DNA of 64,000 bases from Sphingomonadaceae bacterium (GTDB lineage Bacteria > Pseudomonadota > Alphaproteobacteria > Sphingomonadales > Sphingomonadaceae), in NCBI GenBank assembly GCA_027533105.1, contig JAPZTW010000010.1, positions 1 to 64,000 of the forward strand, given 5' to 3'. Every line of letters starts with the position of its first letter. Position 1 is the stretch's first letter. A model generated the notes under the pieces. The model was not told the origin of the DNA, did not search any database, and worked only from the letters and a program-made list of their open reading frames with translations. Made by a program: the position numbers and the translations under genes. Shown here one piece after another: positions 14,788 through 23,861 of the stretch.

Positions 14788-17538
14788 CTAGAACTCGACG
14801 CTGGCCCGCGCGTACAGATAGCGGCCGTTGAAGCCGAAGGGCGAGAAGATCGAGAACGGAATGTACTGCTGGTTGGCCGGATAGACCCCGCCGACCGATG
14901 CCGGGCGCGGGCCGAAGGGCGAGCGGTCCGGATAGACATCGAACAGGTTGTCAGCACCGATCGCGAAGCTCAGCCGCTCCATCGGCTTGACCCGCAGTTC
15001 GAGGTCCGTGATCCACTTGGCGCGCAGGAAGATATCGTCCGGACCATAGGCGGTCAGCGGATCGCCAGCGGTCGGGCTTGCCGAGCCGGGCGAAACCACC
15101 TTGCCATAGCGGGTCGAGCGGGCGGTCAGACCGAAGATGCCGACATCGCCATCGAGGCTCAGCACGACCTTGTCGCGCGGCTGCCCTTCGGTGAAGCGGA
15201 TGCCTTCGACGCGGCCGAACAGGATCAGGCCGGGGATCGTGGCGAGCGGACCGAGGTCGTTCTTGCGGGCCAGGATCTTCTGCGTGTTGTAATTGTAGGC
15301 GGCGGTCAGCGTCCACTTGCCGATGCCCTCAACCGGCAAGCGCCAGTTGAGCACGGCGTCGACACCCTGGGTCCGGGTATTGAGGCCATTGATGAAGAAG
15401 CGCGCCGCACCGACCGAGTTGAACCCGTTGGCATCGAGCACTGCCTTGACCGCGGCGTTGACCGCAGCGGTACCGCTACCGGCAGCCCCGAGGTTCTCGG
15501 TCAGCACGATCCGGTCGTTGATCCGGATGTTATAGTAGTCGACCGTCAGCGTCAGGCCCGAAACCGGGTTGGCGGTGAAGCCGGCCGAGAGGTTGAACGA
15601 CTTTTCGGGCTTGAGGTCCTTCGAACCCAGCGCACGGGCAACCGGGCTGCTGACCGCCACCGTCGAGATATCGACCGGCACGCCGGCGATGAAGTTAGTC
15701 GAGGTGGTGGTGAAGAATTGCTGGTGCAGCGACGGGGCGCGGAAGCCGTTCGAGATCGAACCGCGCAGCGCAAAGCCATCGACGAATTCGTAGCGCGCGG
15801 CAAACTTGCCAGTCAGCGTGCTGCCGAAGTCGGAGAAGTGCTCGTAACGGGCTGCGGCGGTGGCGGTGAAGCCATCGGCCACTTCGGCGTCAAATTCGAC
15901 ATAGCCGGCGATGTTGCTGCGGCGGGCATGGGTGGCGCTGTTGGCCGGGATGCCCGGGAAGCCCTGGGCACCGGCCGGCGCGGCACGACCCGGGAAGCTG
16001 CAGATCCCGGTGCCGGCGTTGAACAAGCCCTGCTGCGAAGCGCAGAACGCGGCATTGGTGGCGAACGAGGCCCGGAACATCGGCCCGGTGGCCCACGACT
16101 GGGTTTCGCCCGGACGGATCTTGAACTCCTCGTTGCGGTATTCCGCACCGAAGGCAACGGTCAGCGGACCGGCGAAACCGACATCGAATTCGCGGCTGAG
16201 GTCCAGGTTGGCCAGCAGGTGACGATAGGAGAGGCCACCGGCGTCGAAGGCGCGCTGGGTCGCTGGGCCGAAGCTGGTGTTGAGCGAACCTTCGACGCGG
16301 TAATCGAAGTTGTTCTTGCCCCAGGTCAGCGAGGCATCGGCGTTCCATTCACCCGAAGTGGTGCGCAGGCCCGTGGTCCAGGCGCGGTCGGTCAGGTCCG
16401 ACTGGATGAACGGCAGGAAGCCGTCCGGGGTCAGGCCGACAAAGTTGGCATTGGTCGGCGTGTCGCTGGGCAGCAGAACCGCGAAGTTCCGGTTCGCGGC
16501 GGCATTGGCCTGGCGATAGTTGGCGGCCGAAAGCGAATCGCGCTGGTTGAAGCTGCCGAAGCTGTAAAGCTCCAGGCTGTCACCGATCGGCATGGCCATG
16601 TTGGCGAACAAGATGAAATCGTCAGCCTTGGGATCGCCGAAGCGGAACTGCAGGCGGTTGAAGGTGATTTCGCGCGGATCCCAGGTGGTCGCGGTCGGGC
16701 GGATGTAGTTCGGCCGCAGGTCGAAGCCCTGACGGTTGGTATAGCCGCGGCGACGATATTCGGCGGTGAAGTTGATGTAACCGCCCTCGACCCCGAAGAA
16801 GGGCAGGCCGATGTTGGTGGCAACCGAGTAGCTCTCGCCGTCGCGGGCCTTGCGCTCGCCATCGGTGGTGGCGAGGAAATAGCGGTTGTCGGTCGGATCG
16901 AGCGACGGCGCACCGCCGGTCAGCGCCAGGCCGGTGACATTGGCGACACCGCTGATCGTGGTGTCGTACTTGCCATAGCTGATCGCGGCCCGGCCGCCTT
17001 CGCTGGCATTTTTGAGGCGGATATTGACCACCCCGGCGATCGCGTCGGAGCCGTATTGCGACGAAGCACCATCGCGCAGCACTTCGATCCGATCGATCGC
17101 CAGCGCGGGGATCGAGTTCATGTCGACCGCTGCCGAACCACGCCCGACCGTGCCGTTGATATTGAGCAGCGCCGAAACGTGGCGGCGCTTGCCATTGACC
17201 AGCACCAGCGTCTGGTCCGGGCCAAGGCCGCGCAGCGTGGCCGGGCGCAGCGCGTCCGACCCGTCGGCGATGGCCGGCTGGGGGAAGTTGAAGCTGGGCA
17301 CCAGCTTGTTGAGGATCTTGTTGGTTTCGACCTGGCCGCCTTCAGTCAGCGTATCGCCCGACAGGACGTCGACCGGAACCGGCGAATCCTCGACCGTGCG
17401 GGCGGTCGACCGCGTACCGGTCACGATGATCACCTGCTCGTCGGCACCATCGGCCGCCGTGTCCTGCGCGAGGGCCGGCGCGGCGAGCGGGAGGGCGGAA
17501 AGCGAAGCCAGAAGGCTCAGACGGATTGTCGATCGCAT
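14788..17538 (-). CDS. TonB-dependent outer-membrane receptor
   Basis: A 916-residue outer-membrane transporter. The signal peptide is MRSTIRLSLLASLSALPLAA with cleavage near ALAQ-D. A TonB-box-like EQVIIVTGTR follows, then the plug domain with TLRGLGPDQTLVLVNGKRRH and RIEVLRDGASSQYGSDAIAG. The 22-strand barrel ends in a terminal Phe (YARASVEF). The plug and the LRGLGPD...VLVNGKRRH signature match the large group of sphingomonad receptors for plant-derived or other organic substrates rather than classical siderophore receptors, but the ligand is not given by the neighbours. The ATG at 17538 follows GGGGA; the longer upstream frame is not signal-like. It ends at its own terminator. Confidence 0.92.
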   Translation of the reverse strand: MRSTIRLSLLASLSALPLAAPALAQDTAADGADEQVIIVTGTRSTARTVEDSPVPVDVLSGDTLTEGGQVETNKILNKLVPSFNFPQPAIADGSDALRPATLRGLGPDQTLVLVNGKRRHVSALLNINGTVGRGSAAVDMNSIPALAIDRIEVLRDGASSQYGSDAIAGVVNIRLKNASEGGRAAISYGKYDTTISGVANVTGLALTGGAPSLDPTDNRYFLATTDGERKARDGESYSVATNIGLPFFGVEGGYINFTAEYRRRGYTNRQGFDLRPNYIRPTATTWDPREITFNRLQFRFGDPKADDFILFANMAMPIGDSLELYSFGSFNQRDSLSAANYRQANAAANRNFAVLLPSDTPTNANFVGLTPDGFLPFIQSDLTDRAWTTGLRTTSGEWNADASLTWGKNNFDYRVEGSLNTSFGPATQRAFDAGGLSYRHLLANLDLSREFDVGFAGPLTVAFGAEYRNEEFKIRPGETQSWATGPMFRASFATNAAFCASQQGLFNAGTGICSFPGRAAPAGAQGFPGIPANSATHARRSNIAGYVEFDAEVADGFTATAAARYEHFSDFGSTLTGKFAARYEFVDGFALRGSISNGFRAPSLHQQFFTTTSTNFIAGVPVDISTVAVSSPVARALGSKDLKPEKSFNLSAGFTANPVSGLTLTVDYYNIRINDRIVLTENLGAAGSGTAAVNAAVKAVLDANGFNSVGAARFFINGLNTRTQGVDAVLNWRLPVEGIGKWTLTAAYNYNTQKILARKNDLGPLATIPGLILFGRVEGIRFTEGQPRDKVVLSLDGDVGIFGLTARSTRYGKVVSPGSASPTAGDPLTAYGPDDIFLRAKWITDLELRVKPMERLSFAIGADNLFDVYPDRSPFGPRPASVGGVYPANQQYIPFSIFSPFGFNGRYLYARASVEF

Positions 17539-17684
17539 GGTATGTCCCCGGTTGGGCCGGGCGCCTCCAACCAGCGCCACGGCAATATCGCCCCAGCTTC
17601 TAAGCCTTTGGCGCACGATTCCAACCGCTAGCAACGTTCCATCGGCAATTTCGCCTATGGTTGTGGCTTGCCGGCCACGCTCTT

Positions 17685-18974
17685 TTACTTAGCGAACAAC
17701 GCCCGGCGCGGACCGAGATAGCCGAACAGGTAGGCCCCAACCTTGCGCATCTGGATCTCCTCGGCGCCCTCGGTGATCCGGTAGCGGCGGTGGTGGCGAT
17801 AGATGTGCTCGAATGGCTTGTGCCGTGAATAGCCAATCCCGCCATGAACTTGCATGGCCCGGTCGGCCGCCTCGCAAACCAGCCGGTTGGCCCAGTAATT
17901 GCACATCGAGACCTTGTCGGAAATGGTCTTCTCGACCATTTCGTGCGGCATGTTGTCCATGTCCCAGGCGGTCTTGTAGATCAGCAGGCGCAGCATCTCG
18001 CACTGGGTGGCCAGCTCCACCAGCGGGAACTGGATGCCCTGGTTGCGCGCCAGTTCCTCGCCAAAGGGCTTGCGCTCGCGGGCGTATTTCACCGCTTCCT
18101 CGACACAATAGGTCGCCGCGCCCAGCGAGCTGGCGGCCTGGCGGATGCGGTTCTGGTGAACAAAGCTTTGCGCCAGCGCCAGGCCCAACCCTTCCTGGCC
18201 CAGGATCGCGCTGTCGGGCACCCAGACATTGTTGACGCTCAACCGCGGGTGATCGGTCGGCATGTTGAAGGTCCAGAGGTACTCCTCGATCTCCAGCCCC
18301 GGCGTGGGATTGGGGACCAGGAAGCAGGTGATGCCGCGCGCGTCGCCATCCTTGCCCTCGGTCCGCGCGAACATGGCGCAATGGGTGGCCACGTGCATGC
18401 CGGTGATCCACATCTTGCGTCCGTCGATCCGCCAGCCCGGCACCCCGTCGCGGGTTTCGCGCACCGCCCGGGTTTCCATGTGGGTCGCGTCGGAGCCGTG
18501 ATCCGGCTCGGTCAGGCCGAAGGCCACACGGCGCTTGCCCTCGAACCCGCCGAGGATGAATTCCTGCTTCTGCTCCTCGGTGCCCCACTGTTCGAACATC
18601 GCGACGAAGGGGAAGTTGCCGACGATCGAGTGCTCGTTCTGCAGATCGTTGTGGAGGCCCAGTCCCTGGCGGGCGAAGTGATCGCGGATCACCGCCATCC
18701 ACAGGTTCGAACCATCCTTGCCGCCATACTTCTTGGGCGCGGAAAAGCGCCAGTGCCCGGCCTTGTCAGCCCGGCGACGGGCCTCGCCCAGCAGCGCTTC
18801 CCATTCGTGGCGCGGCAGGCCGCCATTCTCGAAATCGGTCCGCGCCCATTCGCGGCGGTGATCGAAGAAGCGGATGTTGTCATCCTGCTGTTCGAGCGGC
18901 TTGATCTCGGCCGCGATGAAAGCGTCGAGTTCGGCGAGGTAAGCGACAAGGTCGGCGGGGAGCGCAAAATCCAT
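17685..18974 (-). CDS. Acyl-CoA dehydrogenase family protein
   Basis: A 429-residue flavoprotein that introduces the alpha-beta double bond into an acyl-CoA. AFGLTEPDHGSDATHMETRA (FAD/substrate loop) and KMWITGMHVATHCAMFARTE are typical, and the C-terminal VHGGIGYSRHKPFEHIYRHH and YRITEGAEEIQMRKVGAYL complete the family pattern; the ITEGAEEIQ region usually holds the catalytic Glu in FadE-like enzymes. The ATG at 18974 follows AAGGAGAG and overlaps the upstream stop, so it is cotranslated with the phosphotransferase gene. That pairing is known for the ACAD10/11-like group acting on hydroxyacyl-CoAs or branched acyl-CoAs. Confidence 0.92.
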   Translation of the reverse strand: MDFALPADLVAYLAELDAFIAAEIKPLEQQDDNIRFFDHRREWARTDFENGGLPRHEWEALLGEARRRADKAGHWRFSAPKKYGGKDGSNLWMAVIRDHFARQGLGLHNDLQNEHSIVGNFPFVAMFEQWGTEEQKQEFILGGFEGKRRVAFGLTEPDHGSDATHMETRAVRETRDGVPGWRIDGRKMWITGMHVATHCAMFARTEGKDGDARGITCFLVPNPTPGLEIEEYLWTFNMPTDHPRLSVNNVWVPDSAILGQEGLGLALAQSFVHQNRIRQAASSLGAATYCVEEAVKYARERKPFGEELARNQGIQFPLVELATQCEMLRLLIYKTAWDMDNMPHEMVEKTISDKVSMCNYWANRLVCEAADRAMQVHGGIGYSRHKPFEHIYRHHRRYRITEGAEEIQMRKVGAYLFGYLGPRRALFAK

Positions 18975-20326
18975 CAGGTCTCTCCTTGATTCCATTGCGC
19001 CGGGGCCAGCGCCAGGGCGGGATATTTCGGCATGTCGGCAGATAGCTTGTCGAGCGCCATGCGGCGCAGCCGGGCCAGCAGCCCCGGGGTCGCAAGATCG
19101 GCCTGCCCGGCCAGCAAGTCGGCCGCGAGGGCGGCATCGTGGGCTTGCGGGCGCTGGTCGAGTTCACGGGCGACAATGCCCAGCGCGTTGCGGGCAACGG
19201 CCAGATCGAACTTCGCGCGGCCACTGACCAGCGGCTTGATCTCGGCATTGAGCCATTCGGAGACGGCGGTCAGGATTTCCGCGCCGCTCGGCTCGCCCGG
19301 CCCGGGTTCCGCCACCGGCAAGGCGGGCGGCAGAGCGCGGGCCCGCTCCGCCTCGGGCGCATCGCCTTCGAGCAGCAGCAAGAGGTCGAGCTCCTGTTCG
19401 GCGCAGCGGCGCGCCACGACCACGCGCTCGACCGAACGGTCATGCCCGGCGCGCCAGAACCCGCCCATCTGCAGGCAGCCCAATGCCCACCAGAAGGTGC
19501 GGTAAACCAGCCAGAAGCGGAACCGCGCGGGATCGAAGGGGTCCCCACCAGCCGCTTCATAGGCACTTGCAAGGTCAGCCACCGAGCCGAGGCCATAGGC
19601 CGGACGATCCGGCCGCGAAAACCGCCAGACGGTCATGCAGCCATAGGCCAGGTCCTCATGCGGGTCGCCGAGGTGCGCCAGCTCCCAGTCGAGCACCCCG
19701 GTCAGGTGACTGCCGTCGATCAGCAGGTTGCCGAGGCGGAAATCGCCATGAACCAGGCGCGGGGCGACCGGGGCGGGCAGGTTGGCTTCCAGCCAGCGAC
19801 AGGCCAGCGCCAGGATCGGGCGATCCCCGCCATAGGCCAGGAACCGGGCTTTCAGTTCAGCCAGGGCCGCCGCCGTATCCATTACCGGCACCGGGACACC
19901 GGCCGGGTCGGTCCGATGCACCGCGGCCAGTTCGCGCGCGATTTCCGGCAGCAGGACGGCCGGATCGGCCTCGGCCAGGATCTGGGCGGGATTGGGCGTG
20001 CCCGGCAGGGCGCGCATCACGAAGCCGCTGCCGATGCCATCGTCCGGTTGCAGTTCAACCAGCACTTCGGGCGCGGTCACTCCGGCGGTGCGGGCGGCGC
20101 GGATCAGCGCGGCTTCGGCGGCGTGATCGAGCGGGCGGCCGGCCATCATTTCCAGCGAAGGGGCGCGGCGCAGGACGCAGGCATCGCTGCCAGCGACAAA
20201 GCGCCAGCTTTCCATGTTGGCCCCGCCCGACAGCCGTTCCAGCCCGGCCGGCGCAGGCAGGCCGATCCGCGCCAGTGCGCGTGCCAGCCCCGCTGCCAGT
20301 TCCTCCTGCCCTGTTATCGTTGTCAT
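18974..20326 (-). CDS. Phosphotransferase (APH-like) fused to a DUF6285 domain
   Basis: A 450-residue protein. Residues 1-330 form an aminoglycoside-phosphotransferase/choline-kinase-like domain with the catalytic loop HGDFRLGNLL (His193, Asp195, Asn200) and the metal-binding DWELAHLGDP (Asp213). Residues 345-445 (EILTAVSEWLNAEIKPLVSG, KFDLAVARNALGIVARELDQ) match DUF6285, which is often a separate small gene. The kinase part is the acyl-CoA-dehydrogenase-linked type that probably phosphorylates 4- or 5-hydroxyacyl-CoAs before dehydrogenation. The ATG at 20326 is chosen because the frame upstream lacks family sequence. The stop overlaps the dehydrogenase start, so the pair is one operon. Confidence 0.87.
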   Translation of the reverse strand: MTTITGQEELAAGLARALARIGLPAPAGLERLSGGANMESWRFVAGSDACVLRRAPSLEMMAGRPLDHAAEAALIRAARTAGVTAPEVLVELQPDDGIGSGFVMRALPGTPNPAQILAEADPAVLLPEIARELAAVHRTDPAGVPVPVMDTAAALAELKARFLAYGGDRPILALACRWLEANLPAPVAPRLVHGDFRLGNLLIDGSHLTGVLDWELAHLGDPHEDLAYGCMTVWRFSRPDRPAYGLGSVADLASAYEAAGGDPFDPARFRFWLVYRTFWWALGCLQMGGFWRAGHDRSVERVVVARRCAEQELDLLLLLEGDAPEAERARALPPALPVAEPGPGEPSGAEILTAVSEWLNAEIKPLVSGRAKFDLAVARNALGIVARELDQRPQAHDAALAADLLAGQADLATPGLLARLRRMALDKLSADMPKYPALALAPAQWNQGET

Positions 20327-20411
20327 GACCCGCAAGGTGCCGAGGGCCGGGGCGCATTGCAAGGGCAATTTAATCGATCGCTTAAACCAGCCGGTCAAGC
20401 GCAAGGCGGAC

Positions 20412-20446
20412 AAAAGAAAAGGGCGCGAAGGTTACCCCTCGCGCCC
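20412..20446 (-). terminator. Terminator of the Ala-rich lipoprotein gene
   Basis: Read leftward: GGGCGCGA (20446-20439), loop GGGGTAACCT, TCGCGCCC (20428-20421), then TTTTCTTTT. The loop is shared with the terminator at 14731-14762. Confidence 0.85.
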
Positions 20447-20470
20447 CAATCTTGTGCCGTGCGGCGAAGA

Positions 20471-20713
20471 TTACATCTTCTTGGCAGCGTCCGAAGCAGC
20501 AGCAGCAGCGTCGGTGGCAGCAGCCGAAGCGCCAGCAGCGGCGTCGGTGGCGGCAGCAGCAGCGTCGGTGGCGGCGGCAGCAGCTTCGGTGGCAGCGTCG
20601 GTGGCGGCGGCAGCAGCGTCGGTGGCGGCGGCAGCGGCTTCGTCAGCGGGCTTTTCCGACGAGCAAGCGGCGAGAGCGAGAGCGGCGCCGGCGGCGAGAA
20701 TGATCTTGCGCAT
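20471..20713 (-). CDS. Ala-rich repeat lipoprotein (80 aa)
   Basis: An 80-residue lipoprotein. MRKIILAAGAALALAACSSE has a lipobox with Cys17, so the mature protein is lipid-anchored. The remainder is almost entirely low-complexity repeats of the type AAAATDA (residues 24-76), ending SDAAKKM. The terminal Lys-Lys-Met resembles the C-terminal lysine of Braun-type lipoproteins, and the Ala/Asp/Thr periodicity is suited to a long helix or trimeric coiled coil. The DNA is an imperfect tandem repeat of about 21 bases, prone to length change. It is monocistronic, with its own terminator. Proposed role (inferred): envelope spacer or periplasmic coiled coil. Confidence 0.75.
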   Translation of the reverse strand: MRKIILAAGAALALAACSSEKPADEAAAAATDAAAAATDAATEAAAAATDAAAAATDAAAGASAAATDAAAAASDAAKKM

Positions 20714-20997
20714 GAATGGTATTCCTTGAACAGCGAGTGGACCACGCGCGGTATCCGAGCAGAGGCGCGGACAGCCGAACGGAAAGCCTACTGTATCGGT
20801 AGACTTCGCGGGGACAATTAGTGCGCTTCGCAAAGCGATGCAAGAGGTTGTCGCACGGTTTACCGAAGGCCGTGCAATTCCTGCGATTTCCGGTGCTAGC
20901 GGGCAATTGTGGCAGCGTCATGACCGGTATGGCCACCCCGGAAAACACGCCGATTCGCGCCCTTACGCACCGCGCGCCAGCCTGCTAGCGTGGCCGG

Positions 20998-23832
20998 ATG
21001 GAGCCCAAGCAGCATCTCTACCTGGTCGATGGTTCGGCCTATATCTTCCGCGCCTATCATCGCCTGCCACCGCTGACCAACCCGGCCGGCGTGCCGGTTG
21101 GCGCGGTCTATGGCTATACCACCATGCTGTGGCGGCTGGCCGACGATCTCAACAAGGCCGACGGCCCAACCCATATGGCGGTGATCCTCGATGCCTCGGG
21201 CAAGTCGTTCCGCAACGACATCTATCCCGAATACAAGGCCAACCGCCCGCCCCCGCCCGAAGACCTGAAACCCCAGTTCCCGCTGGTCCGCGATGCCACC
21301 CGCGCCTTCAGCCTGCCCTGCATCGAGGAACAGGGGCTGGAAGCCGATGACCTGATCGCCTCTTATGCCCGCGCCGCTTGCGAGCGGGGCTGGGACGTGA
21401 CGATCGTCTCGTCGGACAAGGACCTGATGCAGCTGGTCGGCCCCCATGCCGGGGGCGAGATCGACATGCTCGACACGATGAAGAACATCCGGATCGAAAC
21501 CCCGGAAGTGGTCGAGAAGTTCGGCGTGCCGCCCACGCTGGTCGGCGATGTCCTGGCGCTGATGGGCGACTCGGTTGACAATGTGCCCGGCATTCGCGGG
21601 ATCGGGCCGAAGACCGCGACCAAGCTGATCCAGGAACACGGCGGGCTGGAAGCAGCCCTCGCCGCCGCGCCCGACATGAAGCCCGGCAAGCTGCGCGAAA
21701 GCCTGATCGAACAGGCCGAGATGGCCCGCCTGTCGCGCGCGCTGGTTGCGCTCAAGGAAGATTGCGCCCTGCCCGTGGCGCTCGATGACCTCAAGCTGGG
21801 CGCGATCCCGCCCGCCCCGCTCACCGCCTTTTTGCAGGAGCACGGCTTTACCAGCCTGCTGAAGCGGCTCGACGGCGGACGCGGCAGCCCGGAACGGGCG
21901 ACCCAACTGAATCCGGCCAAGGCCGTCACCGCTGCCGCCAGCGGAACCGAACAGGGCAACCGCCAGAGCGCGCCCGACTGGCCCGCGATCGACCGCAGCG
22001 CCTACCCTTGCATCCAGACGCTCGACGCGCTCGACGCCTTCATCACCCGCGCCTTGGCCGCGCGGGTGGTGGCCTTCGATACCGAAACCAGCGCGCTCGA
22101 TGCGATGCGGGCCGATCTGGTCGGGGTCAGCCTGGCGCTGGGACCGGGCGATGCCTGCTATATCCCGCTAGGCCACGGCGGGACCGACATGTTCGCCGAA
22201 AAGCCGCAGCAGGTGGACCGCGCGGCGGCGCTGGCCCGCCTCAAGCCGTTGCTCGAAAGCGATGCCGTGCTGAAAGTGGGGCAGAACGCCAAGTACGATC
22301 TCAACGTGCTGGCCCGATATGGCATCGCGGTGTCCCCGATCGACGATACCATGGTGATGAGCTTCGATCTCGACGCCGGGCGGAGCGAGGACGGGATCGG
22401 GGGGGGCCACGGGATGGACGAGCTGGCCACCCGCCACCTCGGCCACACCACCCTGGCCTTCAAGGACCTGTGCGGCACCGGCAAGAAGGCGATCTCCTTT
22501 GCCGAAGTGCCGCTGGACCGCGCCACCGAATATGCCGCCGAGGATGCCGAGGTAACCTGGCGACTCCACGCCCTGCTGAAGCCCCGCCTCTCCGCCGAAG
22601 CGGCGACCACGGTCTATGAGCGGGTCGACCGGCCGCTGGTGCCGGTGGTGGCGCAAATGGAGCGCCACGGGATCAAGGTCGATCGCGAGCGGCTGGCCGG
22701 GCTTTCGGCGACCTTTGCCGAAACCATTGCCGCACTGGAAACCGAGATCCACGAGATTGCCGGCCAGCCCTTCACCATCGGCAGCCCCAAGCAGCTGGGC
22801 GAGATCCTGTTCGACAAGCTGGGCTACAAGGGCGGGAAGAAGGGCAAGACCGGCCAATACTCAACCGACCAGGGCGTGCTCGAACGCCTGTCTGGCGAAG
22901 GCGCCGCCATTGCCGACAAGGTGCTGGAATGGCGTCAGCTGTCCAAGCTGCGCAGCACCTATACCGAAGCGCTACAGGCCGCGATCAATCCCGATACCGG
23001 CCGGGTCCACACCAGCTACAGCCTGGTCGGCGCGCAGACCGGGCGGCTCTCCTCGACCGAGCCGAACCTGCAGAACATCCCGATCCGCACCGAGCTGGGC
23101 CGCCAGATCCGCGACGCCTTCGTCGCTGAGCCGGGCAATGTCCTGCTCGCGGCCGACTATAGCCAGATCGAGCTGCGCCTCGCCGCGCACATGGCCGACG
23201 TGCCGGAACTGAAGGACGCCTTTGCCAAGGGCGAGGACATCCACGCCCGCACCGCGCTGGAAATGTTCGGCGAGGTCAACCGCGATACCCGCGGCCGGGC
23301 CAAGACGATCAACTTCGCGATCCTCTATGGCATCTCGCGCTGGGGGCTGGCCGGGCGGCTGGGCGTTTCATCGGACGAGGCCCAGGCGATGATCGACCGC
23401 TATTTCGAACGCTTCCCCGGCATCCGCGGCTATATCCACGCCACGCTGGAGAGCGTGCGCGAGAAGGGCTATTCTGAAACCCTGTTTGGCCGGAAATGCT
23501 GGTTCCCCCGGATCGGTGCCAGCAACCCCAACGAACGCGCCGGTTCGGAACGCGCCGCGATCAACGCCCCGATCCAGGGCACTTCAGCAGACATCATCAA
23601 GCGTGCCATGGCCCGGATGATGCCCGCGCTGGCCGCCGCCGGGCTGGGCCACGTGAAGATGCTGCTTCAGGTTCACGACGAACTGGTGTTCGAACTGCCC
23701 GAAGCCGATGTCGCCGCCGCCAGCGAAGTGATCCGCGCGGTAATGGCCGGAGCAGCCGAACCGGCGGTCAGGCTGTCGGTCCCGCTAGGGGTCGAAATCG
23801 GCACCGGGTCTAGCTGGGGCGCGGCGCACTAA
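20998..23832 (+). CDS. polA: DNA polymerase I
   Basis: A 944-residue repair and replication polymerase with all three domains. Residues 1-290 are the 5'-3' exonuclease (YLVDGSAYIFRAYHRLPPLT, SSDKDLMQLVG, DNVPGIRGIGPKTA). Residues 335-520 are the proofreading 3'-5' exonuclease with an intact DTET (near residue 361). The rest is the polymerase, with motif A DYSQIELR (near 719), motif B RGRAKTINFAILYG, and motif C VHDEL (near 892). Unlike some bacterial PolA proteins, the proofreading acid triad looks intact. It is transcribed alone; no ribosome-binding site stands out before the ATG. Confidence 0.97.
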   Translation: MEPKQHLYLVDGSAYIFRAYHRLPPLTNPAGVPVGAVYGYTTMLWRLADDLNKADGPTHMAVILDASGKSFRNDIYPEYKANRPPPPEDLKPQFPLVRDATRAFSLPCIEEQGLEADDLIASYARAACERGWDVTIVSSDKDLMQLVGPHAGGEIDMLDTMKNIRIETPEVVEKFGVPPTLVGDVLALMGDSVDNVPGIRGIGPKTATKLIQEHGGLEAALAAAPDMKPGKLRESLIEQAEMARLSRALVALKEDCALPVALDDLKLGAIPPAPLTAFLQEHGFTSLLKRLDGGRGSPERATQLNPAKAVTAAASGTEQGNRQSAPDWPAIDRSAYPCIQTLDALDAFITRALAARVVAFDTETSALDAMRADLVGVSLALGPGDACYIPLGHGGTDMFAEKPQQVDRAAALARLKPLLESDAVLKVGQNAKYDLNVLARYGIAVSPIDDTMVMSFDLDAGRSEDGIGGGHGMDELATRHLGHTTLAFKDLCGTGKKAISFAEVPLDRATEYAAEDAEVTWRLHALLKPRLSAEAATTVYERVDRPLVPVVAQMERHGIKVDRERLAGLSATFAETIAALETEIHEIAGQPFTIGSPKQLGEILFDKLGYKGGKKGKTGQYSTDQGVLERLSGEGAAIADKVLEWRQLSKLRSTYTEALQAAINPDTGRVHTSYSLVGAQTGRLSSTEPNLQNIPIRTELGRQIRDAFVAEPGNVLLAADYSQIELRLAAHMADVPELKDAFAKGEDIHARTALEMFGEVNRDTRGRAKTINFAILYGISRWGLAGRLGVSSDEAQAMIDRYFERFPGIRGYIHATLESVREKGYSETLFGRKCWFPRIGASNPNERAGSERAAINAPIQGTSADIIKRAMARMMPALAAAGLGHVKMLLQVHDELVFELPEADVAAASEVIRAVMAGAAEPAVRLSVPLGVEIGTGSSWGAAH

Positions 23833-23861
23833 GCGGGCCGCGCCACAGCTGAACCGGGGGA

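Noticed and set aside
15718..17631. 637-codon rightward frame opposite the TonB receptor gene
   Set aside because: Antisense shadow without domains; the leftward frame encodes a complete receptor with signal peptide and terminal Phe.
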